From assembly GCA_947166705.1 (NCBI GenBank), contig CAMVFE010000011.1:1-57060 (forward strand): a stretch of 57,060 nucleotides of DNA, in the 5' to 3' direction. The position numbers and the translations under genes are program-made. Numbering within the stretch: position 1 is the stretch's first letter; each line of letters begins with the position of its first letter. The notes under the pieces were generated by a model that had not been told where the DNA came from, ran no database searches, and was given only the letters and a program-made list of their open reading frames with translations. This stretch comes from an uncultured Clostridia bacterium (GTDB taxonomy: Bacteria > Bacillota > Clostridia > Christensenellales > Aristaeellaceae). Shown in pieces: positions 43,014 to 50,710 of the stretch.

Positions 43014-44608
43014 CCCTTCTCCTCCGTTTCCGCGCCGTCCCGTTCCTGAATCAGGCGCAGCTTTTCCTTCCGGGTCAGGCGCTTCAGGTGCCATTCCCGG
43101 CTCATCGCTTCCTGCCGGGTGCCGAATGCCTCGGCGTAGACCAGCCTGACCGGCCTCCGGCTCCGGGTGTATCGGGCGCCGCGTCCTTCGTTGTGCTTCC
43201 GCACCCGTCCCTCAAGATCGTCGGTCCATCCGCAGTACAGGGATCCGTCCGCGCATTCCACCAGGTAGGTGTAATTTCCCTTCTCCGGCAGGGCGCTCCT
43301 CTGCCGCAGAATCCGGATCAAATGAGGATCCGCCTTCCGCAGGCGCCGCAGAAAGCTTTTTCCCCGCGGCGACGCGGCCCAGTCCGCGGGGATCAGGAAG
43401 ATCCTTCGCCCCGCGAAATCCCTCTCCCCCGGCCCGTCCGTCCATCCCGCCGGAAACTCGGCGGGCTCCACCAGCAGGGTTCCGCAGTCTTCCGGCCTGC
43501 CCCGCCTTCCCGCGCGGATCCCCCGGGCCCGAAGCTCCGCGTCCGTCCGCAGCAGCTCCGTCCGGTCCGGGGCAATCCAGTATGTCCTCGATCCCGGAAT
43601 CCGCTCCCCTGCCCAGATCAGCAGGGATACCAGCATCCCCGTCTCCCCCGCGGCTCCCGCCGCGGGCAGCATCCCGCCGGGACGGCCCTGCCGGAGCCTC
43701 ATCTCCTGGCGCCAGAGCGCGAAAAACTGGGCGGAGGACAGCAGCCTTTTACGGGCGCCGCCGTCTTCCGTCTCGAAGCGGATACCGTACCGGAGGAAAA
43801 ACAGAAACCTTTCCGGGGAGAACAATCCGCTGAGCATCCTGTGGGCGGCGGTTTTCGGGGACAGATTCCGCCGAAGCTCTCCCGGCGCAATCCGCCCGTC
43901 CATCCCGCAGTCCTTCAGGATCAGGGCCTCCGTCTCCCGGTTCCGGGGCTCAAGGGCGGGCAGCGAGCCGGGAGCTCCTTCCTGAAAGGCATGGAGGCAG
44001 AAATCGCCCTCCGCCGCCGTGCCGTAGCAGGCGCCCTCCGTGGGCAGCAGCCGGTTCGGATCGTTCTCCCGGTCGTTGCAGAACGCCCAGACCTGGGCCG
44101 CCTGAAGGAAGGGGCGGAACGCCTTCCTCCGGAACCGCTCCATCATCCGATCGTACTCCGCCCGGATGCCCCGGGGCTGCCTGCCGGTTTTGACCTCGAT
44201 CATGGCCAGCGGCAGGCCGTTGACATACAGGGTGATATCCGGACGGAAAACGGCGCCGTCCCGCGCGCAGGCGGTCTCCGGCGCCGCCCCGAAGCGGTTG
44301 CGCTCCGGCGCGTAAAAATCTATCAGGCGCAGGCCCTCCCATCCGTCCCGGATCATCGCGTAAAAGGCCTGGCCAAGGTCCTCCCGCTCCATCCGGTCCC
44401 GCAGCGCGTCAAGCAGCCGCCGGAACTCCTCTTCCGCCGGCTCGCGCCCGTTGATCCGGGCCAGCGCTTTCCGCAGGATGTCCGGGATCAGGCCGGTTTC
44501 CCGGTCCCGGCCGTGGATTCTCCGGGGCAGATATCCGTATCCGAGGCGGCACAGGTGAATCAGCGCCGGAATCTTCATCCGCGCGTCTTCCTGTCGGACT
44601 CCCGGCAT
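43010..44608 (-). CDS. HsdR nuclease domain, dead helicase remnant and GIY-YIG nuclease in one protein
   Basis: A 532-residue chain. Residues about 10-215 match the HSDR_N domain of type I restriction R subunits, with the PD-(D/E)xK site intact (D124 in FRPDITLYVNG, E138 and K140 in MIEVKTG). Residues about 285-435 match the start of the HsdR helicase, but Walker A is PAAGAAGETGML instead of GSGKS, and the DEAH position reads PADW. Residues 444-521 are a full GIY-YIG (UPF0213-type) nuclease: NYTYLVECADGSLYCGW, LEGRVRKHN, GARYT, and the catalytic Glu in RQEAMSREWHLKR. No hsdM or hsdS is nearby. The ATG at 44608 has GGAGG eight bases upstream; ATGs at 44641 and 44578 are alternatives. No stop or frameshift interrupts it. 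Confidence 0.83.
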   Translation of the reverse strand: MPGVRQEDARMKIPALIHLCRLGYGYLPRRIHGRDRETGLIPDILRKALARINGREPAEEEFRRLLDALRDRMEREDLGQAFYAMIRDGWEGLRLIDFYAPERNRFGAAPETACARDGAVFRPDITLYVNGLPLAMIEVKTGRQPRGIRAEYDRMMERFRRKAFRPFLQAAQVWAFCNDRENDPNRLLPTEGACYGTAAEGDFCLHAFQEGAPGSLPALEPRNRETEALILKDCGMDGRIAPGELRRNLSPKTAAHRMLSGLFSPERFLFFLRYGIRFETEDGGARKRLLSSAQFFALWRQEMRLRQGRPGGMLPAAGAAGETGMLVSLLIWAGERIPGSRTYWIAPDRTELLRTDAELRARGIRAGRRGRPEDCGTLLVEPAEFPAGWTDGPGERDFAGRRIFLIPADWAASPRGKSFLRRLRKADPHLIRILRQRSALPEKGNYTYLVECADGSLYCGWTDDLEGRVRKHNEGRGARYTRSRRPVRLVYAEAFGTRQEAMSREWHLKRLTRKEKLRLIQERDGAETEEKG

Positions 44609-44678
44609 GGGCCGCCCCTCCCCCCCGAAAAGCTTATCCATGGCTCAGCTGCCGAAATCATACCACATTTTCAGGCAG

Positions 44679-44725
44679 GAAAAAAGCCCGCCCGGCAGAT
44701 CCCCGAAGGAATCCGCAGGCGGGCT
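44679..44725 (-). terminator. Terminator of the rubredoxin gene
   Basis: AGCCCGCC (44685-44692) pairs with GGCGGGCT (44718-44725) and, on the minus strand, is followed by a run of T. It lies just after the rubredoxin stop and before the nuclease fusion gene. Confidence 0.8.
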
Positions 44726-44733
44726 GTCCGCGT

Positions 44734-44892
44734 TTATTCAACTTCCGTAAAGGCGTCCTTTCCCAGGCCGCATACGGGGCAGACCCAGTCCTCGGGAATA
44801 TCCTCGAAAGCAGTGCCGGGGGCGATGCCGCTGTCCGGATCGCCGGCTTCGGGATCATAAATATATCCGCAGGGGCATTCGTACTTCTTCAT
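44734..44892 (-). CDS. Rubredoxin
   Basis: A 52-residue electron carrier with one Fe(Cys)4 site. It reads [18 protein letters not shown] near the start and [14 protein letters not shown] near the end. The Cys pairs are C-P-C (residues 6 and 8) and C-P-V-C (38 and 41). The first pair is C-x-C rather than the usual C-x-x-C, a known variant. GGAGGAAACAGC precedes the ATG. The length, [11 protein letters not shown] and the terminator directly behind it support a complete gene. It may serve oxygen detoxification; partners are not adjacent. Confidence 0.93.
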   Translation of the reverse strand: MKKYECPCGYIYDPEAGDPDSGIAPGTAFEDIPEDWVCPVCGLGKDAFTEVE

Positions 44893-44969
44893 GCTGTTTC
44901 CTCCTTTTTCCGGGCGGAGCGGCGCTCCCCCTCTTCTGCCGTTATTCTACGCGACGCGCCTTCCGGCTG

Positions 44970-45605
44970 TCAAGCGAAAAAAATCTCCGCCCTGGCCGGC
45001 AGCTCCCGGATATCCCCGATTCGGGGCGTTCCCTCCGGGACCTCCCCGAATCCGTAGGCCGCGTGAAGGAAGGGAATCCCCGCCTCCGCCGCCGCGTCGT
45101 AGTCGCCCCGGGTATCGCCCAGATACAGCGCCCGCTCCAGGCCGTTCCGCTCCAGGACGAGGCGGATGTTGCTCCCTTTTCCGCGGCCTGTATGCCCGAA
45201 GCATTCCCGGTCGTCGAAATAGTATCCCAGTCCGTGCCGCTCCAGAAAGGCTTCGATATACCCCTCCTGGCAGTTGCTGACGACGGCCAGGAACCACCCG
45301 TTCCGCCTCAGGGCTCCCAGCGTCTCCTCCAAACCCTCAAAGAGCCTGCCGCCGTGGATCCGGAGATATTCGTTCTCCGTCTTCATGCAGACGGCCATTC
45401 TGCGCTGCGCCTCCTCGTCCGGCATCTCGGGGAAGAACAGCCGCGCAATGACGTCCATCGTTTTTCCCATGACGGCATGCACGCCCTCCGCGGTTGCCCG
45501 CGGCGGCATGCCCATTCCCGCCAGGGCCAGGTTCCAGGAGGCCGCCACGCCTTCCGCCGAATCCCACAGCGTCCCGTCCAGGTCAAAAAGAATCCCTTTC
45601 TTCAT
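44970..45605 (-). CDS. HAD-superfamily phosphatase (phosphoglycolate phosphatase-like)
   Basis: A 211-residue cytoplasmic hydrolase. Motif I is ILFDLDGTLWDS (nucleophile Asp about 8), motif II is AVVSNCQEG, motif III includes the Lys in TGRGKGSNIRLVL, and motif IV is YLGDTRGDYDAA. A helical cap lies between motifs I and II. The ATG at 45605 follows CGGAGG by four to five bases; the frame extends upstream but without a start site. It precedes the rubredoxin gene by 77 bases and follows the small conserved gene after a terminator. The natural substrate cannot be told. Confidence 0.88.
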   Translation of the reverse strand: MKKGILFDLDGTLWDSAEGVAASWNLALAGMGMPPRATAEGVHAVMGKTMDVIARLFFPEMPDEEAQRRMAVCMKTENEYLRIHGGRLFEGLEETLGALRRNGWFLAVVSNCQEGYIEAFLERHGLGYYFDDRECFGHTGRGKGSNIRLVLERNGLERALYLGDTRGDYDAAAEAGIPFLHAAYGFGEVPEGTPRIGDIRELPARAEIFFA

Positions 45606-45660
45606 CCGTTCCTCCGTCCTTCTTTCCGCCCCGCGGGGCCGCCCGCGGCCGCCTCCGCTC

Positions 45661-45705
45661 ATACAAAAAGCCGGGGAAGGGGGTCCGCCCTCTCCTCCGG
45701 CTTTT
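45661..45705 (-). terminator. Terminator of the small conserved gene
   Basis: AAAAGCCGG (45666-45674) pairs with CCGGCTTTT (45697-45705) around a GC-rich inner stem, and T residues follow on the minus strand. The symmetry suggests it could work in both directions. Confidence 0.7.
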
Positions 45706-45718
45706 CCGCAGGCGCGGA

Positions 45719-45952
45719 TTACTTATTCGCCTGCAGCCATTCTTCCGCCTTCGCGGCGGACATGCGCTTAATATCTTCCTTCGTATAGGGAGACTGCTCG
45801 CCGCCGTTGGTGTACAGGAAGAACTTTCCGTCCGCATTCTTGAAGAGGCACTCTTCATAGCCGGCGGGATCGCCGATGGATCCTGCAGTTACCTTGCCCA
45901 GCAGTTCAGCCGTCTCGGTATCGTAATCCACCTTGCAGATCGTCTTCTTCAT
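45719..45952 (-). CDS. Small conserved protein of unknown function
   Basis: A 77-residue protein that begins MKKTICKVDYDTETAELLGK. The middle reads GDPAGYEECLFKNADGKFFLY, and the end SPYTKEDIKRMSAAKAEEWL. It resembles a recurring family of short hypothetical proteins in clostridia; I know no function. Composition is charged, without signal or membrane segment. The ATG at 45952 is preceded by GGAGAGAAAGGG. It has its own promoter and terminator, which argues for a real, independently regulated gene. Confidence 0.75.
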   Translation of the reverse strand: MKKTICKVDYDTETAELLGKVTAGSIGDPAGYEECLFKNADGKFFLYTNGGEQSPYTKEDIKRMSAAKAEEWLQANK

Positions 45953-46025
45953 ACCCTTTCTCTCCTTTTTCCCTCTTGATGGAATTCGCAAGCCCTTATA
46001 AATCAAGCCTTTGAATTCATGCGAG

Positions 46026-46054
46026 ATGATAGCATAAAATATGAAATAATGCAA
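46026..46054 (-). promoter_or_regulatory. Possible promoter of the small conserved gene
   Basis: Minus strand: TTGCAT (46049-46054), 17-base spacer, TATCAT (46026-46031). About 70 bases before the ATG at 45952. A second candidate -10, TATAAG, lies near 45995. Confidence 0.5.
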
Positions 46055-46105
46055 CAGAGCCGGGATGGTCGGTTTCCGTCCGTATCGGACAGGTGATCCG
46101 CCCTC

Positions 46106-47140
46106 TCAGCCGTTCCAGGGCGCGGCCTGTTCCCCTTCCGGGGTCTCCGCCTGCTCATCCGACTGCTGCGGAACCACCTGGATGACCTGGCTTTCGCCGT
46201 TCGTGTTCAGCATGCCCGGATCCAGCACGATGTAGATCACATAGGGCGGGTTTTCCGTATCCCCGCCGGCCTGGGCGGGAGCCTGGACCGGAGCGGCCGC
46301 CGGAGCCTGAGCCGGAGCCTGGGCCGACGTCTCCTCCTCCACGGGCACGATGTCCACCCGAAGCAGGTCGCCGCGGATATATCCCACGTAACCGGAGTAC
46401 AGCTTCACCGCGTACCAGGTTTCCCCGGCGCTGTTCAGTACTTCCGCGGTCACCTCGACCTCCGTGCCCGCCTGCAGGATCCGCGTAACCCACCCGCTGC
46501 GGGTGCTGGCCATGGTGCGGACGTTCACCTTGTGAACCGTCGTCCACCCGCGCCCGATGACCGGCGTGCTGCGGATAATGGTTTCCAGGGGATAGACATA
46601 TCCGCCGCTGTGGCGCCTGCGGCTGCCGGAAGATCCCGAGCCGGAGCCGGCGCTGGAACTGGCGCTTGAGCTGGAGCTCCCGCCGGCGGAGGACGCCGCG
46701 GCTCCCGCCGAAGCGGAGCCGCCCGACGCGCTGCTCGAGGAGCTGGAGCTGCTCGTGGTCGTGGTGGTGGTCGTCGTCGTGGTGGTGCTGCTGGAGCTGG
46801 AGGAGCTGCTGCTTCCCCCGCCCGTGCTGACCGCACTCGAGGAGGTATCCCCCGCGCTGGCCGAAGCCGCGCCCGCGCCGGCGCCGGCGCCGTCGTCCCC
46901 CGTGCTCACGGAAGCCGCGCTGACCTCCGCGCTGGTATTCGGCGTGGAAGCGGATGCGGATCCGCTGGAGGCGGACGCGTCCCCGCTTCCCGAAGTGGAT
47001 ACCGCGGAATCCGCGCTCGAGGATCCCGCGTCCGCCGCGGAGGAGCCGCTGCCGCTCTCTCCCAGCGCCGCGGCCGTGAAGGCGACGCACAGCGTCAGCA
47101 CCGCCGCGAGAAGAATCATCAGTCCGTTCTTCCTTTTCAT
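46106..47140 (-). CDS. Exported SH3-domain protein with Ser/Thr homopolymer stalk
   Basis: A 344-residue exported protein. The signal peptide is LMILLAAVLTLCVAFTAAALG. Residues about 30-175 are low complexity, mainly Ser, Ala and Gly, with a run of nine Ser, eleven Thr and eight Ser. A bacterial SH3 (SH3_3-like) domain follows at about 200-262 (TVHKVNVRTMASTRSGWVTRILQAGTEVEVTAEV, WYAVKLYSGYVGYIRGDLLRV), then a Pro/Ala/Gln-rich tail. It is probably a cell-wall-associated surface protein, with the stalk spanning the wall. The promoter at 47269 leaves a leader of about 120 bases. Confidence 0.82.
   Translation of the reverse strand: MKRKNGLMILLAAVLTLCVAFTAAALGESGSGSSAADAGSSSADSAVSTSGSGDASASSGSASASTPNTSAEVSAASVSTGDDGAGAGAGAASASAGDTSSSAVSTGGGSSSSSSSSSTTTTTTTTTTTSSSSSSSSASGGSASAGAAASSAGGSSSSSASSSAGSGSGSSGSRRRHSGGYVYPLETIIRSTPVIGRGWTTVHKVNVRTMASTRSGWVTRILQAGTEVEVTAEVLNSAGETWYAVKLYSGYVGYIRGDLLRVDIVPVEEETSAQAPAQAPAAAPVQAPAQAGGDTENPPYVIYIVLDPGMLNTNGESQVIQVVPQQSDEQAETPEGEQAAPWNG
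46733..46818 (-). repeat. Triplet repeats encoding poly-Ser/poly-Thr
   Basis: Near-homogeneous runs of Ser and Thr codons (AGC/TCC-type and ACN) within the SH3 protein. They should be prone to replication slippage and to assembly error. Confidence 0.8.
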
Positions 47141-47268
47141 TTTCTCCCGCTCCTTTTAGTCTTCTCCCTGATCATCCGAACCCGATCAACGGCGCCGCTG
47201 CCCGGCTCCGGGGTGTTTTGCAGTTCCCCCGTGCCTCCGCGCCGGAAACCGTTTACTTTTCACCCTGC

Positions 47269-47297
47269 ATTATATCTGTTTGTTTCCTAATTGTAAA
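47269..47297 (-). promoter_or_regulatory. Promoter of the SH3 protein gene
   Basis: Minus strand: TTTACA (47292-47297), 17-base spacer, perfect TATAAT (47269-47274). It lies directly behind the hflX stop (47314). Confidence 0.85.
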
Positions 47298-47313
47298 TGC
47301 TTTATTAAAATTT

Positions 47314-49101
47314 TTATTCATTTTTGTTATTATTTTGCCCGTTCTCCGCGAGAATCTCCGTCCCGTACTGGCGGACCAGCCGGTTCACGTCCTCCCGGGC
47401 CATCGCCATGGTCAGCTCCGTCCCCGTCTCCGTATAGTTCTCCGAAACCGCGCGGCCCAGGGGCCTGATCTGGGCGGTCAGCCCGTAGCGGTCAAAGGGG
47501 ATCCGGAAGGTGACCGTCACGGTGCTTTCCTGCAGGGCATCGGCGATCCTTTCCTTCAGCTCCTCCAGGCCCTCCCCGGTCTTCGCTGAGATCATCACCG
47601 CCCCGGGGAAGGTCGGCCACGGATCCGCCGCGTCGCACTTGTTCACGGCCTCGATGCGGCGGGTCTCCCCGGCGCCGAGCTCACTGAGCACTTGCTCCAC
47701 CGTATCGTGCTGCGCCGCCATTTCCCGGCTCGATCCGTCGTTCACGATCACGAGCACGTCCGCCAGCGCGGCCTCCTCCAGGGTGGAGCGGAAGGCGCTG
47801 ACCAGGGCATGGGGCAGCTTCCGGATGAAGCCCACGGTGTCCACCAGCAGGTATTCCGTTTTTTCCGCCGTTTCCATCCGCCGGGAAACCGCATCCAGCG
47901 TCGCGAACAGCTGATCCCGGGCATAGACCTGGGACCCGGTCAGGCTGTTGAGCAGCGTGGATTTTCCGCTGTTGGTATAGCCGACCAGCGCCACGACGGG
48001 CGTTCCGTTCTTCTCACGGCTTTTCCGGCGGATCTCCCGCTGCTTTTCCACCTCCTCCAGCCTGCGGCGCAGCTCGGTCATCCGCTCCCGGATGCGGCGG
48101 CGGTTCATCTCCAGCCGGCTCTCTCCGGGCCCCCGGGTGCCGATTCCGCCCGCAAGCCTGCTCAGCACCAGCCCCTGGCCGATCAGCCTTGTGCTCCGGT
48201 ACTGGAGCTGCGCGAGCTCCACCTGAAGCTTGCCCTCCGCGCTGGAAGCCCGCCGGGCGAAGATGTCCAGGATCAGCATCGTCCGGTCCACGACCCTGAC
48301 CCGCAGGATATCCTCCAGGTTCCGGGCCTGAATTCCCGTCAGCTCCTCGTCAAAAATACAAAGATCCGCGTCCTGCGCCTGGCATTCGCGCGCCAGCTCC
48401 TCCGCCCGGCCGCGTCCGATAAAGAGCGCGCTGTCCGGCTTATCCCGCCGCTGCAGGAAGCAGCCCGCCACGCGCGCTCCCGCCGTCTCCGCCAGGCGCC
48501 TCAGCTCCTCAAGGGATTCCTGGCTTTCAATGCCCATCAGCACGGCTGTTTCGGGTCCTTCGTCGGATTCGTCCGTTTCCTCCCGGCCCACCAGCCCGTC
48601 GCTGATCCCGATCTGCTCCAGCCAGTTCCGGTCCGGAACCCTGTACCACGGAACCGCCTCCGGCATCAGCAGATCGCGTTCGGAAACCAGAAAGGCGGTC
48701 TGAACGTTCACGGGTTCGCCTCCCCGGACGCCCACCGCCGTCATGGCGTCATAGCGGAAGATTTTCAGCGCGCTCAGGTCCACGTCGCTCAGATGCCCGT
48801 CCCCGTCGGGATGGGTATGGACGCACCGCACGCCGCTCAGCCTCCGGGCGTTCCGCCGGAGGCGGAAATCCGTCAGTTCCACGTCGCAGTCCGTGCCCAC
48901 CGCCACGTGGACGATCTCCCCGTCCCGGGTCAGATAGACCGCGATCTCGCGGTTCAGCCTGCAGGAATAATCCGCCAGCAGGCGCATCAGCTCCCGGGGC
49001 AGGAATTCCCCTTCCTCCGCCTCGTAGCTGTACAGCTCGTCCAGCTGCCGCAGCAGCGCGTCGCGGATGCCCTCCGTGTTTCCCTGTACGTTGTGCTTCA
49101 C
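47314..49101 (-). CDS. hflX: GTPase HflX with a JAMM-like N-terminal domain
   Basis: A 595-residue ribosome-associated GTPase. The C-terminal two thirds is HflX: the N-terminal HflX domain (GRGRAEELAREC, DEELTGIQARNLEDIL), a coiled linker, G1 VGYTNSGKST (about 374-382), VDTVGFIRKLPHALVSAFRSTLEE, and a G4 NKCD near residue 480. The first 170 residues are extra compared with the usual length of about 430. They contain HTHPDGDGHLSDVD (residues 95-108), which fits the HxHP-x6-SxxD metal site of JAB/JAMM proteins, with a candidate Glu at 52. The start is GTG at 49101, with GGAG upstream. It follows manA by 75 bases. Confidence 0.92.
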   Translation of the reverse strand: MKHNVQGNTEGIRDALLRQLDELYSYEAEEGEFLPRELMRLLADYSCRLNREIAVYLTRDGEIVHVAVGTDCDVELTDFRLRRNARRLSGVRCVHTHPDGDGHLSDVDLSALKIFRYDAMTAVGVRGGEPVNVQTAFLVSERDLLMPEAVPWYRVPDRNWLEQIGISDGLVGREETDESDEGPETAVLMGIESQESLEELRRLAETAGARVAGCFLQRRDKPDSALFIGRGRAEELARECQAQDADLCIFDEELTGIQARNLEDILRVRVVDRTMLILDIFARRASSAEGKLQVELAQLQYRSTRLIGQGLVLSRLAGGIGTRGPGESRLEMNRRRIRERMTELRRRLEEVEKQREIRRKSREKNGTPVVALVGYTNSGKSTLLNSLTGSQVYARDQLFATLDAVSRRMETAEKTEYLLVDTVGFIRKLPHALVSAFRSTLEEAALADVLVIVNDGSSREMAAQHDTVEQVLSELGAGETRRIEAVNKCDAADPWPTFPGAVMISAKTGEGLEELKERIADALQESTVTVTFRIPFDRYGLTAQIRPLGRAVSENYTETGTELTMAMAREDVNRLVRQYGTEILAENGQNNNKNE

Positions 49102-49176
49102 CCGTATCTCCGATCCCCGGCTCCGCCCTTCCGGACGGTTCCGGCCTGTTTCTCGCGCTTCCTTCCCCGCGCCGGC

Positions 49177-50145
49177 TCAGCCCTGCCCGTCCCGGGGCAT
49201 GGACAGCGCGGCGCTTCCCGTTCCCCGGATCACGAGCCCGGCGCAGTCCCGGGGCAGGAAGAAGCTTTCTCCCTTTTTCATCGCGGTCCCGCCGCCATCC
49301 CACAGAAGGCTCAGCTCCCCGTCCAGGGCGGTCAGGAACCCGAAATCCCTCAGGCCGGGAAGCCGGACAGCCTCGCCCTCAGCCCGGATCAGGTCCAGGC
49401 TGAAATAGGGCTCCTCCAGCATCCGCGCCACGCCCGGCCGGCCGTCCCAGTGCTTCGGTTCCGGCGCGAAATCCAGCCGGGTCACATCCAGCGCTTTTTC
49501 CAGATGCAGCTCCCGCCGGTTCCCCTGGGCGTCCGTCCGGTCCCAGTCATAGAAGCGGTAGGTCACGTCCGAACTCTGCTGTATTTCGTAGAGGAGAATC
49601 CCGGCGCCGATGGCGTGCACCGTTCCCGCAGGGATGCTGCACACGTCTCCCGGCCGGACCCGGACCCTCCGCAGCAGCGGCGCCACGGCGCTTCCGCGCT
49701 CGCAGGCCTCCCTCAGGGCTTCCCGCGTCGTTCCGGGCTGAATCCCGTAAACCAGCTCCGCGTCCTCCGGGCAGTCCAGGATCAGCCAGGCTTCCGTCTT
49801 CCCCAGCTTCCCGCCCTCGCGGACCCGGGCATAGGCGTCGTCCGGGTGCACCTGCACGCTCAGGGCCTCCCGGGCGTCGATCAGCTTCAGCAGCAGCGGG
49901 AAGGCCTTTCCGGCGTATTTCCCCTCCGCCCGCTCGCCCTGCTCCGCCAGGATGTCCGTCAGCTTCCTGCCCGCGTCGTCCCGGCTCTCCAGTCCCGGGA
50001 TGCAGCTGATCTCCAGGCTTTCGCCCACCGGGCCCTCCGGCGTATCCTTTCCGAAGACTGTCCGCAGCCTTTCCCCTCCCCAGGGGGTCAGTTTTCCGCC
50101 CCGGAAGGCCGGGTGCATCCGTATCGGCGCCGTCATGCTGTTCAT
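49177..50145 (-). CDS. manA: Mannose-6-phosphate isomerase, class I
   Basis: A 322-residue zinc isomerase that interconverts fructose-6-phosphate and mannose-6-phosphate. The metal site is visible in LSVQVHPDDAYA (about 97-108), GKTEAWLIL and the HAIGAGILLYEIQQSSDVTYRFYDWDR segment (about 172-199). The ATG at 50145 is seven bases after GGAGG; an upstream in-frame ATG would overlap dut in full. It may supply mannose precursors for glycan synthesis with the nearby GT2 and UDP-GlcNAc epimerase genes, or serve sugar catabolism. It lies 43 bases after dut. Confidence 0.92.
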   Translation of the reverse strand: MNSMTAPIRMHPAFRGGKLTPWGGERLRTVFGKDTPEGPVGESLEISCIPGLESRDDAGRKLTDILAEQGERAEGKYAGKAFPLLLKLIDAREALSVQVHPDDAYARVREGGKLGKTEAWLILDCPEDAELVYGIQPGTTREALREACERGSAVAPLLRRVRVRPGDVCSIPAGTVHAIGAGILLYEIQQSSDVTYRFYDWDRTDAQGNRRELHLEKALDVTRLDFAPEPKHWDGRPGVARMLEEPYFSLDLIRAEGEAVRLPGLRDFGFLTALDGELSLLWDGGGTAMKKGESFFLPRDCAGLVIRGTGSAALSMPRDGQG

Positions 50146-50188
50146 GTTCTTTCCTCCCTCTGCTTCCTTCAGGCCGCCGGGCGGCCGT

Positions 50189-50674
50189 TTATCTTCCCGT
50201 GGATCCGAGCCCGCCCCTGCGCGCGGGGATCCCGTCCCCATCCTCTTCCGCCAGCCCGAAGGGCAGGAAAATCCCCTGGCAGAACCGCTCTCCACGGCCG
50301 ATCACCAGCTCGCGGTCCAGCGGATTGCGAAGGGAAACCAGGATATGCCCCTCGTTGTCCGCAAAAGCATAGTCGCTGTCGATGATCCCCACCGTGTTGC
50401 TCAGGCGGATCTGATGCCGGAACCCCAGCCCGCTCCGGGGAAAGAGCATCAGGACCCATCCCTCCTCCATCTCGCAGCGTATCCCCGTCGGAATCACCGC
50501 GGTTCCGCCCCCGGGAACCGCGGTCCGCACGGGCGCCGTGAAATCATATCCGGCGCTTCCCCGCGTGGATCTGCGCGGCAGCGGGATCTCATTCAGGGGA
50601 AGGAAGTCCTCCCTCCCCGCCATGGCGGCCTGGTACTGGCTCTCCGAAACATGTGAAAACCGGGCAATACTCAT
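50189..50674 (-). CDS. dut: Deoxyuridine 5'-triphosphate nucleotidohydrolase
   Basis: A 161-residue trimeric-type dUTPase that removes dUTP from the nucleotide pool. The five motifs can be seen: GSAGYDF (I), PRSGLGF (II), NTVGIIDSDYAFADNEGHI (III), GERFCQGIF (IV) and RRGGLGSTGR (V). Motif V reads GGLGSTG instead of GGFGSTG. An N-terminal segment of about 25 residues precedes the normal start of the domain. It is 36 bases after rsmA, in the rsmA-dut-manA-hflX string. Confidence 0.93.
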   Translation of the reverse strand: MSIARFSHVSESQYQAAMAGREDFLPLNEIPLPRRSTRGSAGYDFTAPVRTAVPGGGTAVIPTGIRCEMEEGWVLMLFPRSGLGFRHQIRLSNTVGIIDSDYAFADNEGHILVSLRNPLDRELVIGRGERFCQGIFLPFGLAEEDGDGIPARRGGLGSTGR

Positions 50675-50710
50675 GCTTTTCCTCCTGTCCTTCTGTCCTT
50701 CGGCGCGCCT

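Noticed and set aside
47692-50385. 897-codon open frame on the plus strand
   Set aside because: Antisense to hflX, manA and dut, all of which are certain. No family resemblance.
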